From: Thomasclavelia spiroformis
Lineage (GTDB): Bacteria > Bacillota_I > Bacilli_A > Erysipelotrichales > Coprobacillaceae
Direction of reading: 5' to 3'
Assembly: GCA_018369555.1 (NCBI GenBank)
Contig: JAGZCC010000022.1
Location: forward strand, 1 to 31,454
Length of the DNA: 31,454 bases
The notes beneath the pieces are model-generated. The model saw only the letters and a list, made by a program, of their open reading frames with translations. It did no database searches and was not told the origin of the DNA. Below are positions 15,370 to 24,333 of this stretch, one piece after another. The stretch's first letter is position 1; every line of letters begins with the position of its first letter. The translations under genes were made by a program, and so were the position numbers.

Positions 15370-15792
15370 TTAATAATAATCTCTAACCAAGTTAACCATA
15401 TCTTCAACATATAGACGAGCTCCATCAATAACATTTTGGTCTATTTCTTTGAATTGCTTAAAAGTCAACTTAAATGAATATTGTTCACGCATTAATGGTA
15501 AATCAGTTTCTTGGCATAATTTAATCATATTTTTCATTTTATGATCATTTATGTAAAAAGCATTAAATAATGCTAAATTGCGTATTTTTTGACGATTTAA
15601 ATGTTTAATAAAATTCTCAAGCTGAGAATCTTTCCAAATAGAATCATCGAATCCAATTATTAATAAATCAATACAATTACAATCATCAAAATCATCAATC
15701 GATTTTGCATATGTTTTAACCCATCTTGCCATTGCTTCAGCAACTGGTTTAATATGTTTAGACTTATTTGTGTACAAAACTTCTATTTTCAT
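15370..15792 (-). CDS. Flavodoxin-like fold protein
   Basis: 140 residues. The N-terminus MKIEVLYTNKSKHIKPVAEA matches the flavodoxin strand-loop-helix pattern in which the loop binds FMN phosphate, although the usual T/S-x-T-G-x-T is degenerate here (TNKSKH). CIDLLIIGFDDSIW corresponds to the second nucleotide-binding loop, and NLALFNAFYINDHKM to the third strand. It may therefore be a flavodoxin-like protein that binds FMN weakly or not at all. It stands alone, between its own terminator and the divergent lipoprotein gene. ATG 15792 has GGTGAT upstream. Redox partner unknown; the proximity to sulfur genes is only suggestive. Confidence 0.7.
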   Translation of the reverse strand: MKIEVLYTNKSKHIKPVAEAMARWVKTYAKSIDDFDDCNCIDLLIIGFDDSIWKDSQLENFIKHLNRQKIRNLALFNAFYINDHKMKNMIKLCQETDLPLMREQYSFKLTFKQFKEIDQNVIDGARLYVEDMVNLVRDYY

Positions 15793-15851
15793 TTATATCA
15801 CCGAGTATATTTTAAATTCTGTTTATGAACTGTATATAAACTTGTCTTTAG

Positions 15852-15857
15852 TATAAT
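15852..15857 (+). promoter_or_regulatory. Probable -10 of the lipoprotein gene
   Basis: TATAAT at 15852-15857, 35 bases before the ATG. No good -35 is seen at 16-18 bases. Moderate support only. Confidence 0.4.
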
Positions 15858-15892
15858 ACTTATTTTATAGAACAGAAAGGTAATGATTATTA

Positions 15893-16558
15893 ATGAAGTA
15901 TAAAAAATTTTATATTGTAATTTTGTGTTTGCTTAGTTTATTAACTGGGTGTGTTAAAAGTAATGTAAATATTGATTTTCAAAATCCTAATAATATTAAA
16001 ATGAATATAGAACTATTACTTCCTAAAAGTTTTTATGATAGTTATGCTGATTCAATTGATGAATTAAAAAATGCATTGAAAGATAAAAATTTAAAGGATT
16101 GGCAAAGTAAAGAGCTTAAAAAATCTATTAATGGGGTAAGTTATCTAGGATTTAATTTAATAGCACCTGAAACAATAAATAAACAATTAGTATCTTTTTG
16201 TTATTTTAATAAACAAAAAAATAATTATTATGTTGAAATTGATTTAAATGTAATTAACAATATGTATAATGTTAGTGAATTGAAAAATATAAGTAATTAT
16301 TCTTTAGAGAATTTAAAAGATTTAGGATTAGAAGTAAATTTAAATATTATTATGCCAGGTGAAATTATTGAAACCAATATTGGTAAAATTAATGACAATA
16401 AAGTTAGAATCGATCTGCTTGATTTATTAATTCAAAAGAACGTATCGGTAATTTCGCTTGTTTCCAAAGAAAAAAAAAGTAGTTCTTTTGTTATCAATTT
16501 TATCATTATTATAGCATTAATCTTTATTCTTTATCGAATTATTAGAAAAAGTAGATAA
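15893..16558 (+). CDS. Lipoprotein with LppM-like domain and C-terminal anchor
   Basis: 221 residues. A type II signal peptide ends in the lipobox LLTGC (Cys20 would be lipidated). The extracellular domain has NVNIDFQNPNNIKMNIELLL near the start and IIMPGEIIETNIGKINDNKV near the end, the pattern of LppM/DUF3153-type lipoproteins. A second membrane helix (FVINFIIIIALIFILYRII, about 199-217) with a basic tail anchors the C-terminus, so the protein is held at both ends. The nearest SD-like AGAAAGG is about 13 bases from the ATG, unusually far. Role unknown; surface exposure is inferred from the signal. Confidence 0.75.
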   Translation: MKYKKFYIVILCLLSLLTGCVKSNVNIDFQNPNNIKMNIELLLPKSFYDSYADSIDELKNALKDKNLKDWQSKELKKSINGVSYLGFNLIAPETINKQLVSFCYFNKQKNNYYVEIDLNVINNMYNVSELKNISNYSLENLKDLGLEVNLNIIMPGEIIETNIGKINDNKVRIDLLDLLIQKNVSVISLVSKEKKSSSFVINFIIIIALIFILYRIIRKSR

Positions 16559-16613
16559 TTAACTTTTTTTTACTGTCTAAAGATGTTAGAATTAGTCAGT
16601 AGAGGAGAATAAG

Positions 16614-17852
16614 ATGAAAAAAAGAAATTGTATTATTGGACAATCTGGTGGACCAACAACTGCAATTAATGCAAGTCTTGCTGGAATAATTTATGGCGCT
16701 AAATATAGTGATAAATATGAAAATGTTTATGGAATGATTCATGGTATCAAAGGATTAATGGATGAACGTTATATTGATCTTCTTGAAGAATTTAATACCG
16801 ATGAAAAGATTCATGCTTTAAAACAAACTCCTGCAATGTATTTAGGTTCTTGTCGTTTTAAATTACCTACATATAAAGAAGATCTTGATGTTTATGTTAA
16901 AATATTTGATATTTTAACTAAATTAGAAATTACAGATTTTTATTATATTGGTGGGAATGATTCAATGGATACTGTAATGAAATTGGATGATTATGCTAAA
17001 AGCATTAATAATCATATTAATTTTATTGGTATACCTAAAACTATTGATAATGATTTAATGGGTACTGATCATACTCCTGGTTTTGGTTCGGCTGCTAAAT
17101 ATGTGGCTTCATCAATTTTAGAAGTAGTTCATGATAGTTTAATTTATCAATTAAAATCAGTAACAATTATTGAAATCATGGGTAGAAATGCAGGATGGTT
17201 AACTGCTGCTGCAGCTTTAGCTCGAAATGAGTATAATGATGCTCCTGATTTAATTTATCTTCCTGAAATAGTTTTTGATAAAGAACGTTTTTTAAGCGAT
17301 ATTCATAAAGTTTTTGAAAGAAAAAATTGTGTAGTTATTGCTGTTAGTGAAGGTATTAAAGATGAATTTGGAAATTTCTTAGATGATAATTCTAAGTATG
17401 CTAAAAAAGATGCATTTGGTCATGTATTACATTCTGGTACCGGTAAAATGTTGGAGTCATTAGTATTTAAAGAATTCCAATGTAAAGTTAGAAGTATTGA
17501 ATTAAATGTATTACAACGTTGTGCTATGCATATTGCTAGTAAAACTGATTTGGATGAATCTTTTGCAATTGGACAAAAAGCAATTGATGTTGCACTAGCT
17601 AATAAATCTGGTCATGTAATGGGATTTAAACGTATTTCTAATAATCCTTATCAGATTGATTATATTTCTAGTGATGTTAGAAAAATTGCTAATTTAGAGC
17701 AAAAAATTCCAACTGAATGGATTAGTAAAGAGGGTAATAATATTACTGAAGAATTATATAATTATTTATTACCGTTAATTCAAGGTGAAGTTAGTGTTAA
17801 CTACCAAAATGGTATTCCAGCTTATTATAGTTGTAATCATTTAAATAAATAG
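16614..17852 (+). CDS. pfp: Diphosphate-dependent 6-phosphofructokinase
   Basis: Phosphorylates fructose 6-phosphate in glycolysis, probably with pyrophosphate, so the step can be reversible. PFK fold: IIGQSGGPTTAINASLAG at the N-terminus, YYIGGNDSMDTV for the phosphoryl-donor site, GIPKTIDNDLMGTDHTPGFG for substrate binding, IEIMGRNAGWLTAAAALAR. The Asp in GGND in place of the Gly of ATP-type GGDGS, and Lys in PKTIDND in place of Gly, are the residues known to favour PPi. 412 residues, longer than the ~320 of ATP-PfkA. ATG 16614 has GAGGAG. Single gene with its own terminator. The PPi preference is inferred from these residues. Confidence 0.9.
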   Translation: MKKRNCIIGQSGGPTTAINASLAGIIYGAKYSDKYENVYGMIHGIKGLMDERYIDLLEEFNTDEKIHALKQTPAMYLGSCRFKLPTYKEDLDVYVKIFDILTKLEITDFYYIGGNDSMDTVMKLDDYAKSINNHINFIGIPKTIDNDLMGTDHTPGFGSAAKYVASSILEVVHDSLIYQLKSVTIIEIMGRNAGWLTAAAALARNEYNDAPDLIYLPEIVFDKERFLSDIHKVFERKNCVVIAVSEGIKDEFGNFLDDNSKYAKKDAFGHVLHSGTGKMLESLVFKEFQCKVRSIELNVLQRCAMHIASKTDLDESFAIGQKAIDVALANKSGHVMGFKRISNNPYQIDYISSDVRKIANLEQKIPTEWISKEGNNITEELYNYLLPLIQGEVSVNYQNGIPAYYSCNHLNK

Positions 17853-17876
17853 GATTGGCAATATGCCAATCCTTTT
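17851..17876 (+). terminator. Terminator of the phosphofructokinase gene
   Basis: AGGATTGGCA (17851-17860) pairs with TGCCAATCCT (17864-17873), followed by TTTT. It also stands at the 3' end of the convergent MocR-type gene. Confidence 0.88.
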
Positions 17877-17877
17877 A

Positions 17878-19194
17878 TTATTCCCATATTTGTTTTAATA
17901 ATTTTATAGCCTGATCAATATCTCGATCAAGAATACCAGAAAAAGAAAAAGTGATTTGATCTTTTTTATTTTTATATACTAAAATATCATTTTCTTTTGC
18001 TAATTGAATATATTTATCAACTAAATCATTTTCAACATACATAGTTATTTTTAATGCTGTTTCATATAAAACGAATTTATATTTTGGAAATGAATTTTGT
18101 AAGTTAGTTAAAAGATGTTTACTTTTGTTACGATAATGTTTTCGCAATCTTTTTAAATGTCTAGCTAACTGTCCATCTTCTATATACATTGCTAAAGCTA
18201 ATTGTTCTAATTTAGATGCAGTTTGATGATAACCATCTATTTTTTTCATAAATATTGTTAATAATTTATCTGGCAATACCATATAACTAATTCTAATTGA
18301 AGGTAAAAGTAATTTTGAAAAAGAACCAATATAAATAATATTATCATTATCTAATTTTGCCATTGCATCAATTGGTTTTGTATTATACTTTAATTCACCA
18401 TTATGATCATCTTCAATAATATATATACCATTATTCTTCGCATATTGAATAATTTCTAATCTTCGCTGTTGTTTAATTGGATGACCATGATAACCACCAG
18501 AAGAACTATTTAAATAAAGTAATTTTAAATTATGCATTTTCATTCCTTCAAGGGTTAATCCTTGATCATCAACCGGTAATTTTACCACTTTCATGTGACA
18601 ATCATCAAAAACTGTTTCTGCCTGCATGAATCCTTGTTCTTCTATTCCTACAATTGCATCATTTTGAAATAGACTGCAAACATAATAAAGTAAAATTTGA
18701 AATCCTGCCCCAATTATATAGTTATTAACTGCTCTGCTCACGCCACGATATTCATGACTATATTTTTGAAGAGCTTTTTTTAATTTGATTTCACCACATA
18801 CATCTCCATAACTCATTAACTCATCACCCTGATTTAATGCTTTTTTTATATATTTTTTCCATATATCTAAATTAAAGCTCTCATAATCTACTAATCGTCC
18901 ACTAAAATCATACTTATACTTATGATGATCATAATTTTCATCATTTTGATTTATATTTTCATTGATCTCATGATTATTATACTCGACATCAACAAAATAA
19001 CCTACTTTTTCTTTTGAATAAATATAACCTTCTACTAATAGCTGTAAATATGCGCTTTCTACCGTTGTTCGACTTACTTCTAATCGTTTTGCCATTTCCC
19101 TAATCGATGGTATTTTATCATTATATTTTAGATATCCTTTTTCAATATCTGCTATTATTGTTTTATATACTCCTAAATATTTATATTCCTTCAT
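17878..19194 (-). CDS. MocR-type GntR/aminotransferase regulator
   Basis: 438 residues. The N-terminal winged helix-turn-helix of the GntR family is IPSIREMAKRLEVSRTTVES with YLQLLVEGYIYSKEKVGYFV. An aspartate-aminotransferase fold follows, with IIGAGFQILLYYVCSLF, IIEDDHNGELKY and the PLP lysine in IGSFSKLLLPSIRISYM. This is the MocR family (PdxR, GabR), transcription factors that sense PLP or amino compounds. The start is ATG 19194, preceded by AAGGA at good spacing; ATG 19218 has no SD. It is divergent from cysK with about 131 bases between, so cysK is a candidate target. The intergenic DNA holds 10-bp direct repeats. Effector unknown. Confidence 0.9.
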   Translation of the reverse strand: MKEYKYLGVYKTIIADIEKGYLKYNDKIPSIREMAKRLEVSRTTVESAYLQLLVEGYIYSKEKVGYFVDVEYNNHEINENINQNDENYDHHKYKYDFSGRLVDYESFNLDIWKKYIKKALNQGDELMSYGDVCGEIKLKKALQKYSHEYRGVSRAVNNYIIGAGFQILLYYVCSLFQNDAIVGIEEQGFMQAETVFDDCHMKVVKLPVDDQGLTLEGMKMHNLKLLYLNSSSGGYHGHPIKQQRRLEIIQYAKNNGIYIIEDDHNGELKYNTKPIDAMAKLDNDNIIYIGSFSKLLLPSIRISYMVLPDKLLTIFMKKIDGYHQTASKLEQLALAMYIEDGQLARHLKRLRKHYRNKSKHLLTNLQNSFPKYKFVLYETALKITMYVENDLVDKYIQLAKENDILVYKNKKDQITFSFSGILDRDIDQAIKLLKQIWE

Positions 19195-19225
19195 AAACAG
19201 TCCTTCTTTTTTTATCATATTTTAC

Positions 19226-19267
19226 CATTTTAATAACGACAATAAAATATTAATTATCATTTTAATA
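19226..19267. repeat. Direct repeats between the MocR gene and cysK
   Basis: CATTTTAATA occurs at 19226-19235 and again at 19258-19267, 32 bases apart start to start, about three helical turns. MocR-type regulators are known to bind direct repeats. The region is AT-rich, so a chance repeat is possible. Confidence 0.4.
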
Positions 19268-19298
19268 TCTTTTTTTTATTATATATGCTATAACTTGG

Positions 19299-19304
19299 TA
19301 TACT
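19299..19304 (+). promoter_or_regulatory. Probable -10 of cysK
   Basis: TATACT at 19299-19304, 22 bases before ATG 19326, with a purine-rich SD (GAGAGGAAG) in between. The -35 region is T-rich and does not match well, which would fit an activated promoter. Confidence 0.45.
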
Positions 19305-19325
19305 AAATAGAGAGGAAGTGAAATT

Positions 19326-20240
19326 ATGAATGTTAAAAGAAATGTTTTAGAAACTATTGGTAAAACACCACTTATTGAAATTAATCGTTTTAAAAAAGTT
19401 ACTAATATCAAAAATAATTTATATACAAAAGTAGAGTTTTTTAATCCTGGTGGAAGTGTTAAAGATCGTGTTGGGCTAAATTTAATTAAACAAGCTTATC
19501 AAGACAAATTAATTGATGAAAATACTACTATTATTGAACCAACTAGCGGTAATACTGGAATTGGTTTAGCAATTGCTTGTGCAATTTATGGTAATAAATT
19601 AATTTTAACAATGCCTGAAACAATGTCTATTGAAAGACAAAAATTATTAAAAGCATACGGTGCAAATCTTGTTTTAACAGAAGGAAAAAAAGGTATGCAA
19701 GGTGCTGTTGATAAGGCAAACTCATTAGCAGATGAAATTGAAAATAGTTTTATCCCAGGGCAATTTATTAATCCAAATAACCCTCTTATTCATACTGAAA
19801 CAACAGCACTGGAAATAATTGATGACTTTGATGATAAAATTGATTATTTTGTTGCTGGAATTGGTACTGGTGGAACAATCACAGGTGTTTCAAAAGTGTT
19901 AAAAGAAAAATATCCAGAAATAAAAATTATTGCGGTAGAACCAAGTGATTCTCCATTAATTTCTAAAGGTAAAGCAGGTAGTCACGGAATTCAAGGAATT
20001 GGTGCAAATTTTATTCCTAAGATTCTTGATTTAAATATAATTGACGAAATTATTACTGTTGATTTAGATGAAGCATATCAAATGTCACGATTATTGGCTA
20101 AAAAAGAAGGATTACTTGTTGGAATATCTTCAGGAGCTGCATTAGCAGCTGCAAGTAAATTACCTGGTGTAAATAAAAATATTGTCGTTTTATTACCAGA
20201 TACTGGTGAACGTTATTTATCAACAGCTTTATTTGAATAA
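19326..20240 (+). CDS. cysK: Cysteine synthase A
   Basis: PLP enzyme that makes cysteine from O-acetylserine and sulfide; cytoplasmic. Motifs: ETIGKTPLIEINR, the PLP lysine in NPGGSVKDRVG (Lys46), TSGNTGIGLA substrate loop, the phosphate-binding GTGTGGTITG-type loop (GIGTGGTITG), and SSGAALAA near the C-terminus. 304 residues, normal. It is convergent with an Rrf2-family regulator across a shared terminator. In Bacillus the CysK-CymR complex represses sulfur genes. A divergent MocR regulator flanks the other side. The cystathionine beta-synthase family is a relative, but length and motifs favour CysK. Confidence 0.95.
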   Translation: MNVKRNVLETIGKTPLIEINRFKKVTNIKNNLYTKVEFFNPGGSVKDRVGLNLIKQAYQDKLIDENTTIIEPTSGNTGIGLAIACAIYGNKLILTMPETMSIERQKLLKAYGANLVLTEGKKGMQGAVDKANSLADEIENSFIPGQFINPNNPLIHTETTALEIIDDFDDKIDYFVAGIGTGGTITGVSKVLKEKYPEIKIIAVEPSDSPLISKGKAGSHGIQGIGANFIPKILDLNIIDEIITVDLDEAYQMSRLLAKKEGLLVGISSGAALAAASKLPGVNKNIVVLLPDTGERYLSTALFE

Positions 20241-20270
20241 TAAAAAGCTACAATAGTAGCTTTTTATTAT
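20237..20270. terminator. Shared bidirectional terminator of cysK and the Rrf2 gene
   Basis: Perfect 15-base arms (20237-20251 with 20256-20270) around a loop of AATA, with T-runs on both strands. The last seven codons of the Rrf2 gene lie within this hairpin. Confidence 0.9.
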
Positions 20271-20685
20271 TATCTTTATTTTCAGCTTGTTCAAGCAAAT
20301 CTTTTAATGTATAACTATTAACATATTGGTTAATTACTTCATCTAACCCTCTCCAAAAGGATATCGTGTTACAAATATCTTCTCGTTGATAAAAATCACT
20401 ACATTTTAAGCAAGCAATTGGAGCTAAATCACCCTCAGTAACTCTTAAAATATCACCAACAACATATTCATCTAAATTTTTAGCTAAACGATAACCTCCA
20501 GTGTTTCCTCTTAAACTTTGCAAATATCCAGCTTTATTTAATAATGAAATAATTTGTTCTAAATATTTAACTGTTAAATTTTGTCTTTTAGCAATATCTT
20601 TTACCGGAATATATTTACCATTATCATGCATAGCAATATCTAACATTACTCTTAAAGCGTAGCGACCTTTTGTTGAAATTTTCAT
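20248..20685 (-). CDS. Rrf2-family regulator, CymR/IscR-like
   Basis: 145-residue winged-helix repressor: MKISTKGRYALRVMLDIAMH, then VKDIAKRQNLTVKYLEQIIS recognition helix, LRGNTGGYRLAK wing, and the dimerisation helix ISFWRGLDEVINQYV. Three cysteines stand in CLKCSDFYQREDIC, a C-x2-C-x9-C arrangement. IscR uses three Cys at wider spacing for a [2Fe-2S] cluster, and B. subtilis CymR has no such triplet, so the ligand is unclear. The tail-to-tail position with cysK suggests CymR, the cysteine-metabolism repressor that acts with CysK. It could instead be an iron-sulfur sensor. ATG 20685 has GAGGTGGGC. The C-terminus KKLLL is encoded inside the terminator. Confidence 0.85.
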   Translation of the reverse strand: MKISTKGRYALRVMLDIAMHDNGKYIPVKDIAKRQNLTVKYLEQIISLLNKAGYLQSLRGNTGGYRLAKNLDEYVVGDILRVTEGDLAPIACLKCSDFYQREDICNTISFWRGLDEVINQYVNSYTLKDLLEQAENKDNNKKLLL

Positions 20686-20744
20686 TTATGCCCACCTCGC
20701 TATTATAATACTGATATTGTATGATAAATACAATCTTATTTTAT

Positions 20745-21476
20745 TTATTTTGTATTATTTTCTATACAATTATTTTGTTTACTCAATAAATAACTATGCT
20801 CTACATTAGCTAATGATTCCAAAAAAATTCCTATATCGGTTGGAGTAATTATTTCATGATCCAAAATTTTACTTGTTTTTGTTACTTCAAGCTCAACAGC
20901 TTGCAATGCATAATATATTAATTCACTGCAATATAAGTTTTTTTCATCATATGTAACCATCGCATAATCATATGGTGTATTTAAATAATCTAATGCACGA
21001 TATAGATATTTTTTTATAAATTCATCATTTTCTTTAAAACGATATCCAGATAAAGCTTTTAAATAAGATTCATTTTTTAAATTTGCCATTTGAGTAAACG
21101 TTCGAATTTTTACTCCACTTGAATTACTATCTAGTACTAAAATCTCATCTTTATTTTGATAATGCTTTATAATCTCTTGATAATATTTATCATTTTCATT
21201 AAAAAAAGTTGTAAATTGTTGATAGCTTCCTAGATAAAATAGCGAATGTTTCCATCTTCCAGGAATAGCATATGAGCTTAAATAATTAACATTTTCAAGA
21301 TTTATTATATCACCTACTTTAAAAAGTTCGACATAATCTAATAACTCTTGATATTCAATTACTTCTTGTTTATCAGTTAAATCTTCGACAACAGCCGTTT
21401 GTTTATCCAGTTCTTTTTCAATAAAATAACTACCGATAATTAGTACTAATACTATTCCTAAAAGAATTTTTTTCAT
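20745..21476 (-). CDS. Membrane-anchored YiiX-type papain-like amidase
   Basis: About 243 residues. An N-terminal hydrophobic segment (ILLGIVLVLIIGSYF) works as a signal anchor, and the rest is outside the membrane. The YiiX/YebB-type (permuted NlpC/P60-like) amidase pattern is present: FKVGDIINL, the histidine in RWKHSLFYLG, and the catalytic cysteine in NLYCSELIYYAL, followed by late ITPTDIGIF. The order His before Cys marks circularly permuted enzymes of this class, thought to act on amide bonds in peptides or lipids. Start: tandem ATGs at 21479 and 21476; AAGGA is better placed for the second. It overlaps the SD region at the end of tex, so it is probably cotranscribed. Confidence 0.8.
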   Translation of the reverse strand: MKKILLGIVLVLIIGSYFIEKELDKQTAVVEDLTDKQEVIEYQELLDYVELFKVGDIINLENVNYLSSYAIPGRWKHSLFYLGSYQQFTTFFNENDKYYQEIIKHYQNKDEILVLDSNSSGVKIRTFTQMANLKNESYLKALSGYRFKENDEFIKKYLYRALDYLNTPYDYAMVTYDEKNLYCSELIYYALQAVELEVTKTSKILDHEIITPTDIGIFLESLANVEHSYLLSKQNNCIENNTK

Positions 21477-21487
21477 CATCTCATCCT

Positions 21488-23632
21488 TTAATCTTTTATC
21501 ATACTTAAACCAACGCGATATTTATTAACATCTACATCAATAACATAAACTTCTACTATATCTCCTATACTTAGTTTATCCAAAGGATGCTTAATTCTTT
21601 CATGGGAAATCTTAGAAATGTGTACTAATCCATCATTTTTTAGACCAATATCAATAAATGCTCCAAAATCAACTACATTTCTAACAGTCCCTTCTAAAAC
21701 CATTCCAGATTTTAAATCTTCAATTTTTAAAATATCTTTTTTTAAAAGTGGAGTTGCATAATTATCACGTGGTGAACGATTAGGTTTAATAAAACTGTCA
21801 ATAATATCATCAAGTGTATAACTATCAATTTTTAATTCCTCTAATACTTTTTCTTTATCAATTATTGTTAGCTTAGATGCAATTTCTTCAGTACCGAGTT
21901 CTTTTTCACTAGCATTAATTAGTTTCAATAATGCTTTTGCCTGTTGATAATTTTCTGGATGAATTGCAGTTGCATCAAAAGGATCATTAGCCCCCGGAAT
22001 TCTTAAAAAACCAATTGATTGCTGATATGTTTTTGCACCTAATTTATTTACATTTTTAATTTCTTCTCGATTAATAAACTTACCATGTTCGTCTCGATAT
22101 TTAATAATATTTTTTGCTACTGCACTATTTAATCCAGATACATATTGTAATAAAGATACAGAAGCTGTATTAATATCAACACCAACACTATTTACAGCTT
22201 TTTCTACAACAAAATCTAATTGTTCTTCTAATTGCTTTTGTGCAATATCATGTTGATATTGTCCTACACTAATTGCTTTAGGTTCAATTTTTACTAACTC
22301 TGCTAAAGGATCTTGTAATCTTCGTGCAATTGATACTGCTGAACGTTCTTCAACTTGGTAATCCGGAAATTCCTCTTTAGCTAGTTTGCTTGCCGAATAA
22401 ACAGATGCACCTGCTTCTGAAATAATTGCATAATCAACATTAAGCTCATTATCTTTGATTAATTTTGAAATAAACGCCTCACTTTCACGACTAGCTGTAC
22501 CATTACCAATTGCAATAATTTCAATTTTATAAGTTTTGATAATATCTAAAAGTACTTTCTTTTCTTTATCATAATTATCTTTAGGAATTGTAATAAAAAC
22601 TTTATCAATTTTTAATACTTTCCCAGTTTGATCAACTACTGCTAATTTACATCCTGTTCGATATGCAGGATCAACTCCTAAAACCATTTTATCTTTTAGT
22701 GGTGCTTGCATAAGTAACTTTTCTAAATTAATTGAAAACACTTTTAATGCTTGTTCACTTGCTTTTTCCGTTAATTCATTACGCACCTCTCTTTCAATTG
22801 ATGGTAATAATAATCGATGTAAACTATCTTCTACAGCCTTTAATATATACTCATTAACATTACTGTTTCGATTTTTCGTTATTCCACGATTAATATATTC
22901 AATTAAAAAATCTTTATTTACATTAATATTAACAGTAATTACCTTTTCTTTTTCAGCACGATTTATTGCTAAAATACGATGCGATACAATTCGATTAACT
23001 CGTTCATGATAATCATAATACATTTCATAAACTTTTGTTTCATCAGGATTTTTCTTTTTAACTTTAGTTTCAATTATCCCTGATTTATATATTATATCTT
23101 TAACAAATTTACGGTATTTTATATCATCACTAATAATTTCTGCAATTATATCCAATGCTCCTTGAATCGCATCTTCTATATTTTCTACTTTATCATTTAA
23201 ATATTTTTTTGCTTCTTCATCAATATTCCCTTTTGGTAATGATAATATCCATTTACTTAATGGCTCTAACCCTTTTGCTTTTGCATCAGTAGCTTTTGTT
23301 TTTCTTTTTTCTTTGTAAGGACGATATAAATCTTCAACTTCATTCAATTTAGAAGCTTTTAAAATATCTGCTTCTAACTGTTTTGTTAACATTCCTTTTT
23401 CATCAATTAATCTAATTACGTCTTCTTTTCGTTTTAATAAATTAACTTGATATTGATAATATTTATCAATATTTCTTATTTGATCTTCATCCAAACCTCC
23501 AGTTGCCTCTTTACGATAACGTGCAATAAATGGTACTGTATTTCCTTGTTCTAATAACTCTAAAACCGCATTAATTTGTTTTTCAGTTATTTCTAATTCT
23601 TTTGCTGCTATTTTGATAATTTCTTCGTTCAT
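21488..23632 (-). CDS. tex: Tex family RNA-binding transcription accessory protein
   Basis: 714 residues, typical of Tex. N-terminal Tex domain (GNTVPFIARYRKEATGGLDEDQIRN), a YqgF/RNase H-like domain starting VLGVDPAYRTGCKLAVVDQTG, helix-hairpin-helix (AVNSVGVDINTASVSLLQYV), and a C-terminal S1 RNA-binding domain (GTVRNVVDFGAFIDIGLKND, HISKIS). Tex binds nucleic acids and affects transcription and toxin expression in several pathogens; the mechanism is not well defined. ATG 23632 is preceded by AAGGAG. It is followed by the amidase gene 8 bases away. About 700 bases of gene-free DNA lie upstream. Confidence 0.93.
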   Translation of the reverse strand: MNEEIIKIAAKELEITEKQINAVLELLEQGNTVPFIARYRKEATGGLDEDQIRNIDKYYQYQVNLLKRKEDVIRLIDEKGMLTKQLEADILKASKLNEVEDLYRPYKEKRKTKATDAKAKGLEPLSKWILSLPKGNIDEEAKKYLNDKVENIEDAIQGALDIIAEIISDDIKYRKFVKDIIYKSGIIETKVKKKNPDETKVYEMYYDYHERVNRIVSHRILAINRAEKEKVITVNINVNKDFLIEYINRGITKNRNSNVNEYILKAVEDSLHRLLLPSIEREVRNELTEKASEQALKVFSINLEKLLMQAPLKDKMVLGVDPAYRTGCKLAVVDQTGKVLKIDKVFITIPKDNYDKEKKVLLDIIKTYKIEIIAIGNGTASRESEAFISKLIKDNELNVDYAIISEAGASVYSASKLAKEEFPDYQVEERSAVSIARRLQDPLAELVKIEPKAISVGQYQHDIAQKQLEEQLDFVVEKAVNSVGVDINTASVSLLQYVSGLNSAVAKNIIKYRDEHGKFINREEIKNVNKLGAKTYQQSIGFLRIPGANDPFDATAIHPENYQQAKALLKLINASEKELGTEEIASKLTIIDKEKVLEELKIDSYTLDDIIDSFIKPNRSPRDNYATPLLKKDILKIEDLKSGMVLEGTVRNVVDFGAFIDIGLKNDGLVHISKISHERIKHPLDKLSIGDIVEVYVIDVDVNKYRVGLSMIKD

Positions 23633-24333
23633 AATAACTCCTTATATAATATTTTTCATTTTCTACAATTTCTAATTTTAAAATAGTAGTTTCATTTATA
23701 TCAAAATTTTATTTTTTTACTGTTACAACTGCTTATGTATTTGCTTTTAAAAAATTTACCCCTTTATAAAAATAAATATTCATTACTATCTTAATTTAGA
23801 GAACTGTTTGAAGTCTTTGCTAAATTATTTATTAATTTTAATATTTAAACATAATACTATCATCGAAATTAATTTTGATATTCTATCAATAGTAATATAA
23901 AAATGGATATCTAGATTTATAAGCCTTACCCAATTACCATTATTAAATCAAAAAGTATTTGATTGTACAATGTAATATACATTTTCTAAAAGAACAGATC
24001 TTTTTAAAATAAACTTTTTTGTATTTTTGGCTAGTGATCTTCATATCCTATTGGACAGGATATCATAAATATTTTAAAAAATGAAGTATTTGATTTATAA
24101 AGAAACTAAACTTTAAATATCGATTAATTTTAAATATTAGAATATCAAATATTTAAAATCACAAACAATAAAAATTAACAAACTTTGCAACTAATAAAAT
24201 ATTTAATAGACCTGAAAATAAAATAACTTATAATCATACATAGCTAGCTTATGTAGTTAAATCAAAATATATTTTTTAGTAAATTAAAATATGTAACTTC
24301 TTTAAAATTTGAAAGATACTCATTTTATAAATT
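23633..24333. other. Gene-free AT-rich region between tex and the Nudix gene
   Basis: About 700 bases with dense stops in all frames. The only structure I see is an inverted repeat ATATCCT (24043-24049) with AGGATAT (24057-24063), without a T-run. AAATATT and TTTAAATAT motifs recur around 24110-24170, probably from base composition. No RNA gene or complete promoter is recognised. Confidence 0.55.
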
